Part shown: in pieces, positions 1 through 4,140 of the stretch
Position numbering within the stretch: the first letter of the stretch is position 1
Layout: every line of letters begins with the position of its first letter
Assembly: GCA_001557035.1 (NCBI GenBank)
Contig: LSKJ01000222.1
Coordinates: 1 to 5,238 of the forward strand
Direction: 5' to 3'
DNA length: 5,238 nucleotides
Source: Rhodospirillaceae bacterium CCH5-H10
Lineage (GTDB): Bacteria; Pseudomonadota; Alphaproteobacteria; Reyranellales; Reyranellaceae
Position numbers and translations under genes: made by a program
The notes under the pieces: generated by a model
What the model saw: only the letters and a program-made list of their open reading frames with translations
Database searches by the model: none
Told to the model about the DNA's origin: nothing

Positions 1-357
1 CCCGCCGACGCTGCAGGCGGTTTCGATGTCCGGGGCGAGCGCGCCGCCGAGAGGGTCGATCGCCACCCATGGCGTGTAGCGATCGCACCAGCTTGCGATC
101 GCCTCGACCAGGCGAAGGTCGGCCTGCGGTTCGCCCGCCTGCGTGACGAGATCGGGCAGGAGCGCACGCGCATCGGCCAGCCGCATGCGCGGCCGGAGTC
201 CGGCGGCCCGGGCATGAGCATTGAGGGCGGCGAGGCGCGGGCAGCCGTCGTGCCAAACGACGGTGGCGGCGGCCCTATCCGACCAGTCTTTCTTCGAAGC
301 GCGCGCCAGCCGGTCCGTGGAGAGCTTGGGGAACCACAGCGAGACAATGCGTTTCAT
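1..357 (-). CDS. imuB: ImuB, Y-family DNA polymerase-like protein (N-terminal part, cut by window edge)
   Basis: The reading frame starts at ATG 357 and stays open to position 1, giving the first 119 residues. The start reads MKRIVSLWFPKLSTDRLAR, the usual opening of ImuB, and residues near 36-60 (VVWHDGCPRLAALNAHARAA) continue the polymerase palm-like fold. From knowledge of the family, ImuB is a catalytically inactive Y-family polymerase relative. It bridges ImuA, the beta clamp and the error-prone polymerase DnaE2 during damage-induced mutagenesis. The start is well supported: GGAG at 365-368 lies 7 nt upstream. The gene begins inside imuA, overlapping it by 83 nt in another frame, so the two are co-transcribed and probably translationally coupled. 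About three quarters of the usual ~500-residue protein lies outside the window, so the catalytic-site residues and C-terminal clamp-binding motif cannot be checked. Confidence 0.88.
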   Translation of the reverse strand, partial: MKRIVSLWFPKLSTDRLARASKKDWSDRAAATVVWHDGCPRLAALNAHARAAGLRPRMRLADARALLPDLVTQAGEPQADLRLVEAIASWCDRYTPWVAIDPLGGALAPDIETACSVGG

Positions 358-1120
358 CGTTCCACTCCAGGAGCCAGGACGGGATTTCGTCGGCGGACGG
401 CGTGCCGAAACGGTTGCGCCGCAATTCCACGCGCCAGCGGGCGGCGCCGACATCGGTGAGGCCCGGCGTCGAAACCGAGGGAGCGGAGGCGATCCGCCAG
501 CGCGTCGCGCATACGCTTTGCGGCGGTCCGGGCTGCGCGCGCAGCAGCAGGGCGGGGACGCCGTTCTTTTCGGCGGCGAGAGACAGGCGGCGGCCGGCCG
601 TGGGATCGGCCGCGCGCGTCTCGCCCAGCACGGCGGCGATGCCGGGGCAGCGCAGCCCTTCCTCCATCGCCCAGAAGAGATCCTCGTCGCGTCGCGACGT
701 GACCATCAACAGGCGCGCCGGATCGAACCAGGACGACAAGGCCGGCGCGTAGGGCGTGGCATCGGAGGGGCCCGAGGCATGGCGACACCACAGGATCGTG
801 CCCGGTCCGAAGCGGCCGAGAAGATGGGCGGCGAAACCCAGCGCAGCGCCGTCGTGCGGCGCCACGCGACCGGAAGGGCCGGGGCCGGCCTCGATCTCGT
901 GCAGGGCGCCGGTCAGCAGCCCGCCTTCGGGAAGCAGGGCATCAATGGCGGGAATTCCCAGCTTCACCGAGGCGGCCCGGCCTCTCCTCTGGACGCTGTT
1001 CGACCTCTCGAGCCGGCGCACTTTTTCGCGCAAGGTCGCCGGTACCGACGCGACCGCATCGTTGGCCGCAACGCCCCGGGAGGCAGGGGAAGCAAAGGCA
1101 CTCGGGGAAATGACCGGCAT
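275..1120 (-). CDS. imuA: ImuA, RecA-like component of the SOS translesion mutasome
   Basis: This 281-residue protein has the ImuA signature at residues 54-77 (LGIPAIDALLPEGGLLTGAL followed by HEIEAG), a RecA-related N-terminal region with a degenerate nucleotide-binding loop. It continues with a RecA-like core (residues 88-165: AALGFAAHLLGRFGPGTILW, then a DEDLFWAMEEGLRCPGIAAVLGE-type stretch) and a tryptophan- and arginine-rich C-terminus (TRWRI, ARWRVELRRNR). In the known imuA-imuB-dnaE2 cassette, ImuA assists ImuB and DnaE2 in error-prone bypass of DNA lesions. ATG 1120 is the only usable start: the frame upstream meets a TAA at 1157-1159 with no alternative start in between, and a GAGGGG stretch lies about 4-9 nt before the ATG. 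A LexA box sits 42 nt upstream, so SOS induction is expected. It is slightly longer than many homologues because of a ~25-residue Ala/Ser-rich N-terminus. Confidence 0.88.
   Translation of the reverse strand: MPVISPSAFASPASRGVAANDAVASVPATLREKVRRLERSNSVQRRGRAASVKLGIPAIDALLPEGGLLTGALHEIEAGPGPSGRVAPHDGAALGFAAHLLGRFGPGTILWCRHASGPSDATPYAPALSSWFDPARLLMVTSRRDEDLFWAMEEGLRCPGIAAVLGETRAADPTAGRRLSLAAEKNGVPALLLRAQPGPPQSVCATRWRIASAPSVSTPGLTDVGAARWRVELRRNRFGTPSADEIPSWLLEWNDETHCLAVVPQALHGPAGARFEERLVG
365..368 (-). promoter_or_regulatory. Ribosome binding site of imuB inside imuA
   Basis: GGAG is read on the minus strand, 7 nt before ATG 357. It lies within the imuA coding sequence and fixes the imuB start. 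It supports independent or re-initiating translation of imuB rather than read-through from imuA. Confidence 0.7.
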
Positions 1121-1161
1121 CGCCCCCTCGTCAAATTGGGTGGAATGGGCTGAAGGTTAAT

Positions 1162-1176
1162 GTTCTTGTTTTGTTC
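1162..1176 (-). promoter_or_regulatory. LexA operator (SOS box) GTTC-N7-GTTC
   Basis: The plus strand reads GTTCTTGTTTTGTTC, an exact match to the direct-repeat LexA site of Alphaproteobacteria (GTTC-N7-GTTC, equivalently GAAC-N7-GAAC on the other strand). It lies 42 nt upstream of the imuA start, a position that would overlap or flank the promoter and allow LexA repression. imuA-imuB-dnaE2 cassettes are established LexA targets in this class, which makes the match very unlikely to be chance. It is also 90 nt upstream of the divergent hydrolase gene, so it may act on that promoter too, but this is inference. Confidence 0.88.
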
Positions 1177-1257
1177 TAGTTGCTTCACAATCGCGAGTCA
1201 ACGGGACTAAGGGCTGGCATATCGAGTGCATCCGGAGAGAAGCTGCCATCCTGTTCC

Positions 1258-1262
1258 GGAGG
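1258..1262 (+). promoter_or_regulatory. Ribosome binding site deciding the hydrolase start
   Basis: GGAGG ends 4 nt before ATG 1267. Together with the signal peptide that begins at this ATG, it argues against the longer frame from TTG 1180. The spacing is a little short but the match to the anti-Shine-Dalgarno sequence is strong. Confidence 0.65.
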
Positions 1263-1266
1263 CTCC

Positions 1267-2109
1267 ATGACTCTTCGTCTGTCCCTCGTCGCCCTTTGCG
1301 CCACCGCCTTCGCCCTGCTGACGGGACCGGCCTTGGCGCGCTGTTCGAAGAACCTGGTCGAGCTCGGCCCCACCCTGCAGGGACGCGGCGTGCAGATGGC
1401 CTCGCTCGACGGCGCGCGGATGGCGGCGGACACGGCGAGCCGCGCGATCGTCACGTTCCTCGGCCATGCCAGCTTCGAGATCGACACGCCGCAGGGCGTG
1501 CGCGCCATCACCGACTACAACGGGCTGAACGGCTTCGGTCGCAAGCCCGACATCGTGACGATGAACAATGCGCACTCCACGCACTACACCGACACGCCCG
1601 AGGAGGGGATCACCTACGTGCTGCGCGGCTGGCCCACCGAGAACGGCGAGACAGAGGCGCGCCACGACGTCTCGCTCAAGGATCTCAAGGTGACCAACCT
1701 GCCGACCAACGCGCGCGACTGGGGCGGCGGCTCGGCGCGCATCAACGGCAACTCGATCTTCACCTTCACCATCGGCGATCTCTGCATCGCCCATCTCGGC
1801 CATCTGCATCACCGGCTGACCAAGGACCATCTCGACGAACTCGGCCGCATCGACGTGCTGATGGTGCCGATCGACGGCGCCTACACGGTCGGCCTGCCGG
1901 TGATGGTCGAGGTCGTCCGCCAGATCCAGCCGCGCATCGTGCTGCCGATGCACTACTGGGGCCGCGGCCAGGTCGCGCGTTTCGAGGAGCTGATGCAGGA
2001 CCAGGACGCCGTCTTCATCTGGCCCGACCGCCGCACCATCGAGGTGGCACACGACACGCTGCCGGAAAAGCTCACCGTCTACGTCGTCGGCGGAAATGGC
2101 GGAGACTGA
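1267..2109 (+). CDS. Exported MBL-fold (UlaG-like) metallo-hydrolase with atypical metal-binding motifs
   Basis: This 280-residue protein begins with a Sec-type signal peptide: MTLR, a hydrophobic core over residues 5-20, and a PALA/R site after residue 24. The mature enzyme is predicted to be periplasmic. The MBL fold is indicated by FLGHASFEID (residues 64-73), a first motif NNAHSTHYTD (100-109), IAHLGHLHHRLT (174-185), VLMVPIDGAYT (197-207) and PMHYWG (227-232). UlaG-like relatives normally carry HxHxDH and HLGDLGH. Here the first motif is H102-x2-H105-x3-D109 and the usual Asp of the second is His179, so metal geometry or activity may differ. The start at 1267 was chosen over TTG 1180 because GGAGG at 1258-1262 precedes it and the signal peptide begins there. 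It overlaps the downstream kinase gene by 14 nt. The substrate is unknown. Confidence 0.82.
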   Translation: MTLRLSLVALCATAFALLTGPALARCSKNLVELGPTLQGRGVQMASLDGARMAADTASRAIVTFLGHASFEIDTPQGVRAITDYNGLNGFGRKPDIVTMNNAHSTHYTDTPEEGITYVLRGWPTENGETEARHDVSLKDLKVTNLPTNARDWGGGSARINGNSIFTFTIGDLCIAHLGHLHHRLTKDHLDELGRIDVLMVPIDGAYTVGLPVMVEVVRQIQPRIVLPMHYWGRGQVARFEELMQDQDAVFIWPDRRTIEVAHDTLPEKLTVYVVGGNGGD

Positions 2110-2914
2110 CCCGGCCGATCCCGCAACCTGGCTCGCGCGCTGGGGCCTCGAAGCGGATGGCAAACCGCTAAAGACCCACAGCAGCCTCCTGCTGCCGGTG
2201 CGCCGCCATGGCGTGCCGGCCATGCTGAAGCTCGCGCATGAAAAGGAAGAGCGGCGCGGCGGCAGACTGATGGTCTGGTGGGACGGCGACGGCGCGGCCC
2301 GCGTGCTGGCTGAGGACGATGGCGTCCTGCTGCTCGAACGCGCGACCGGTCCGCGCTCGCTGGCCGCGATGGCACGGGCAGGCGGCGACAGCGACGACGA
2401 GGCCACGCGCATCCTCTGCGCGGCCACCCGGCGCCTGCACGATCATCGCGCACGGCTGCCGACCGGCCTCGTGTCGCTCGACGAGTGGTTCGAACCATTG
2501 CTGCAGACTTCGGATCGGGGCGAGCTCGTCGCCGAGGCGCGCAGCGTTGCCCGCGATCTCCTGTCGGACAAACGCGAGATCGCGGTGCTTCATGGCGACA
2601 TCCACCACGAGAACGTGCTGGATGCCGGCCCGCGCGGCTGGATCGTCATCGATCCAAATGGGCTTCTCGGCGAGCGCATCTTCGACTACGTCAATCTCCT
2701 GCGAAATCCCGACGAGACGACGGCGCTGATGCCTGGCCGTTTCGCCCGTCAGGTCGAGGTGATCGCCGCAGCCGCGCAACTCAACCGCGCGCGGCTGCTG
2801 CAATGGACGCTCGCTTTCGCCAGCCTGTCCGCGGTCTGGATCCTCGATGATGGCGACACGCCAACGCTCGACCTTGCGGTCGCCCGCCTCGCATCGGCGG
2901 CGCTCAGATCCTGA
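2096..2914 (+). CDS. APH(6)/hydroxyurea-type antibiotic kinase family protein
   Basis: This 272-residue cytoplasmic protein matches the aminoglycoside/hydroxyurea resistance kinase family (streptomycin 6-phosphotransferase type). Features in order: WLARWGLEADGKPLKTHSS (residues 12-30); a likely ATP-binding lysine K45 in PAMLKLA; RLMVWWDGDGAARVLAEDDG (57-76); LLLERATGPRSLAAM (78-92); the catalytic loop LHGDIHHENVL (165-175, D168 as base and N173 as magnesium ligand); and IDPNGLLGERIFDYVNLLRNP (185-205, D186 as the second metal ligand). Known members phosphorylate streptomycin or hydroxyurea with ATP. A chromosomal copy next to a hydrolase gene may have another small-molecule substrate, so resistance cannot be assumed. 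Family members usually read IDPKGL, where this one has Asn188. The start overlaps the hydrolase stop by 14 nt, and only a weak GGCGGAA precedes the ATG, which suggests translational coupling. Confidence 0.88.
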   Translation: MAETDPADPATWLARWGLEADGKPLKTHSSLLLPVRRHGVPAMLKLAHEKEERRGGRLMVWWDGDGAARVLAEDDGVLLLERATGPRSLAAMARAGGDSDDEATRILCAATRRLHDHRARLPTGLVSLDEWFEPLLQTSDRGELVAEARSVARDLLSDKREIAVLHGDIHHENVLDAGPRGWIVIDPNGLLGERIFDYVNLLRNPDETTALMPGRFARQVEVIAAAAQLNRARLLQWTLAFASLSAVWILDDGDTPTLDLAVARLASAALRS

Positions 2915-2984
2915 GGCTGACGCGTATCAGCCCGGCCGTGCGAAGCCTTCGGCGGCCAGTCGAATGAGAGCATCGATCTCTTCG

Positions 2985-3007
2985 CCCTTTGTGGGCTCCG
3001 CAAAGGG
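2985..3007. repeat. Inverted repeat, 10-bp stem with 3-nt loop
   Basis: CCCTTTGTGG at 2985-2994 pairs with CCGCAAAGGG at 2998-3007 around the loop GCT, with a single G-U wobble at 2992/3000. It would be very stable in RNA of either strand. There is no immediate U-tract on either side, so it is not a textbook intrinsic terminator, although its position between converging genes suggests a role in 3'-end formation or mRNA stability. Confidence 0.6.
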
Positions 3008-3022
3008 GAAGTGCCCTCTTTT
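3002..3022 (+). terminator. Weak candidate terminator for the hydrolase-kinase transcript
   Basis: AAAGGGG at 3002-3008 can pair with CCC-T-C-TTT at 3014-3021 (one bulge) around the loop AAGTG, and the right arm ends in TTTT (3019-3022). This is the A-tract, GC-stem, T-tract layout of a short bidirectional terminator, about 90 nt after the kinase stop. It shares its left arm with the hairpin at 2985-3007, so the two cannot form together. The stem is short and imperfect. Confidence 0.35.
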
Positions 3023-3055
3023 GCGATGGCGATGGGGTCATGACCCCTCCGTCGC
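3023..3055. repeat. Two-tier inverted repeat with central 14-bp palindrome
   Basis: The core GGGGTCATGACCCC (3034-3047) is a perfect palindrome. Outside it, GCGATGG (3023-3029) can pair with CCGTCGC (3049-3055), allowing one wobble, across a small asymmetric internal loop. In RNA this gives a long hairpin. It could be a factor-binding palindrome or a transcript-end structure. No U-tract follows on either strand. Confidence 0.5.
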
Positions 3056-3071
3056 TTGGAACGCGACACCC

Positions 3072-3088
3072 CCCCCTTAGAATGGGGG
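3072..3088 (-). repeat. GC hairpin just after the amidohydrolase stop
   Basis: CCCCC (3072-3076) and GGGGG (3084-3088) flank the 7-nt loop TTAGAAT. On the minus strand the hairpin begins 11 nt after the TAG of the amidohydrolase gene, where a terminator would be expected, but G and GTGTCG follow instead of a U-tract. It may protect the mRNA 3' end or be a Rho-assisted stop. The C/G homopolymers are also prone to slippage. Confidence 0.4.
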
Positions 3089-3099
3089 CGTATGAACCT

Positions 3100-4128
3100 C
3101 TAACCGCGCCCTTTCTCGAAGCCCGCCAGGAACTGCACGAGGTTGCGGCCGAGATCGTCGCCGAGATAGCCGCCTTCCTGGACGAGCACCGTCGGCAGGC
3201 CCAGGCGCGCGATCTTCTCCGCCATGGCGTGGAAGCCTGCGCCCGTGACCTTGAGCCCCTGTAGCGGATCGCTCTCGCTGGCGTCCAGGCCCAGCGCCAC
3301 GACCAGTGCCGTGGGCTGGAACTCCCTGATGCGCGCCAGCGCCTTGTCGCCGGCCTCGAGCCACGGCGCGTCTGGTGAGCCGAGCGGCAGCGGCAGGTTC
3401 AGGTTGAAGCCCTGTCCCTTGCCCGCGCCGTGCTCGCGCGCGTGGCCCCAGAAGAAGGGATAGTAGTTGTCGGGATCGGCGTGGATCGAGACGGTGAGAA
3501 CGTCGTCGCGCTCGTAGAAGATGCCCTGCGTACCGTTGCCGTGATGCACGTCGACATCGAGGATCGCCACACGCTCGTGCCGGCTGCGCAGGCGTTGCGC
3601 CGCGACCGCCGTGTTATTCAGGAAGCAGAAGCCGCCCGCCATGTCGGCATAGGCATGGTGCCCCGGCGGCCGGCAAAGCGCGTAGGCCTGGCTCTCGCCC
3701 GCCAGCACCATGTCGGCCACGGTCGCGGCGACCTCGGTGGCGGCCAGCGCCGCCTCCCAGGTGTGCGGCCCGATCGGGCAGGCCAGGTCGACCTGGTGCC
3801 AGCCGGCGCGGCCGGCCAGCGCCTTCGGATATGAAGCGTGGGCGCGCGCCGGGTGGACGTTGGGCACCACCTCGGGGCTGGCGCCCGGCAGCTTCGCCCA
3901 TTCGCGTGCGGCGATCTGCAGGAAGTCGATGTATTCCGGCGTATGCACCGTGGCGGCCGGCCCGGCGCCGTAGGATTGCGGCGGCAGGATCGTGTGGCCG
4001 GCGGCCGTGGCGGCGGCCAGCAGGCGCGTCGCGCGCTCCGGCTGCTCGGCGCTGCGCTGCCGGGTGCCGCGCACGACGAAGTTCTGCGGGTCGTGCTGGG
4101 CGTGCTTCTCGGAATAGACGATCTTCAC
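3100..4128 (-). CDS. Acetylpolyamine amidohydrolase-like deacetylase (histone deacetylase family)
   Basis: This 342-residue zinc hydrolase of the arginase/deacetylase fold opens with MKIVYSEKHAQHDP, as in acetylpolyamine amidohydrolases. Motifs: TWEAAL (residues 123-128), CRPPGHHAYADMAGGFCFLN (152-171) with the catalytic His pair 157-158, ILDVDVHHGNGTQ (189-201) with zinc ligands D193 and H195, GLDASESDPL (280-289) with zinc ligand D282, and QEGGY with the transition-state Tyr321. All catalytic residues are present. Family members remove acetyl groups from acetylated polyamines or related amines, and some act on acetylated proteins; the exact substrate is inferred only from similarity. Start: GTG 4128 is the first possible start after an in-frame TGA that is the stop of the upstream CoA-transferase. 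GAGG (4136-4139) overlaps that stop and lies 7 nt before GTG, so the two genes form a tightly coupled operon. The protein appears cytoplasmic, with no signal peptide. Confidence 0.92.
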   Translation of the reverse strand: MKIVYSEKHAQHDPQNFVVRGTRQRSAEQPERATRLLAAATAAGHTILPPQSYGAGPAATVHTPEYIDFLQIAAREWAKLPGASPEVVPNVHPARAHASYPKALAGRAGWHQVDLACPIGPHTWEAALAATEVAATVADMVLAGESQAYALCRPPGHHAYADMAGGFCFLNNTAVAAQRLRSRHERVAILDVDVHHGNGTQGIFYERDDVLTVSIHADPDNYYPFFWGHAREHGAGKGQGFNLNLPLPLGSPDAPWLEAGDKALARIREFQPTALVVALGLDASESDPLQGLKVTGAGFHAMAEKIARLGLPTVLVQEGGYLGDDLGRNLVQFLAGFEKGRG

Positions 4129-4135
4129 GGGAGGA

Positions 4136-4140
4136 CCTCA
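4136..4140 (-). promoter_or_regulatory. Stop codon of CoA-transferase overlapping the Shine-Dalgarno of the deacetylase
   Basis: The minus strand reads TGAGG, where TGA ends the CoA-transferase and GAGG serves as the ribosome binding site 7 nt before GTG 4128. This arrangement favours re-initiation by the terminating ribosome and supports the GTG start. Confidence 0.65.

Larger units (their letters stand above)
1121..1266. other. Divergent intergenic region between imuA and the MBL-fold hydrolase
   Basis: This 146-bp spacer separates the two divergent transcription units and is more AT-rich in its centre (1157-1190) than the surrounding genes, as expected of promoters. The LexA box is its one clear element. 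I found no convincing sigma-70 -35/-10 pair in either direction. For imuA the minus strand offers TTGTGA (around 1187-1192), but no good -10 element sits at the right distance. Short frames that extend the hydrolase (TTG 1180) or oppose it were judged spurious. Confidence 0.75.
2915..3099. other. Convergent intergenic region rich in inverted repeats
   Basis: This 185-bp spacer lies between the kinase (plus) and the amidohydrolase (minus), where transcription from both sides would meet. It holds several overlapping inverted repeats (listed separately) and a run of eight C at 3069-3076. A 36-codon open frame on the minus strand (3037 to 2930, stop 2927-2929) reads like protein (HFPFAEPTKGEEIDALIRLA and so on) but has no ATG, GTG or TTG start and is preceded by a stop. 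I do not call it a gene. Confidence 0.7.

Noticed and set aside
221..1153. 310-codon open frame on the plus strand opposite imuA and imuB
   Set aside because: Its translation is rich in Arg, Gly and Ala with no recognisable motif, and it is antisense to two well-supported genes. Long antisense frames are common in GC-rich DNA.
964..1188. 74-codon minus-strand frame starting at GTG 1188 through the LexA box
   Set aside because: It overlaps imuA in another frame and has no protein-like motif; its first codons simply translate the operator.
1180..1266. Upstream extension of the hydrolase from TTG 1180
   Set aside because: It would place 29 hydrophilic residues before a signal peptide and would run out of the LexA box region. 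ATG 1267 has GGAGG in front and a signal peptide right after.
1207..2427. 406-codon open frame on the minus strand opposite the hydrolase and kinase
   Set aside because: It is longer than the genes it opposes, but its sequence is low-complexity (VGRQVGHLEILERDVV style) without family motifs, while both plus-strand genes have clear ones.
2096..2914. Calling the kinase strB or a streptomycin-resistance gene outright
   Set aside because: Family membership is clear, but the substrate is not; there is no transposon or resistance cassette nearby and a conserved lysine is replaced.
3069..3088. C-run and G-run hairpin as an intrinsic terminator of the deacetylase gene
   Set aside because: The stem is only 5 bp and the sequence after it on the minus strand is G-rich, not a U-tract, so it is listed only as a repeat.
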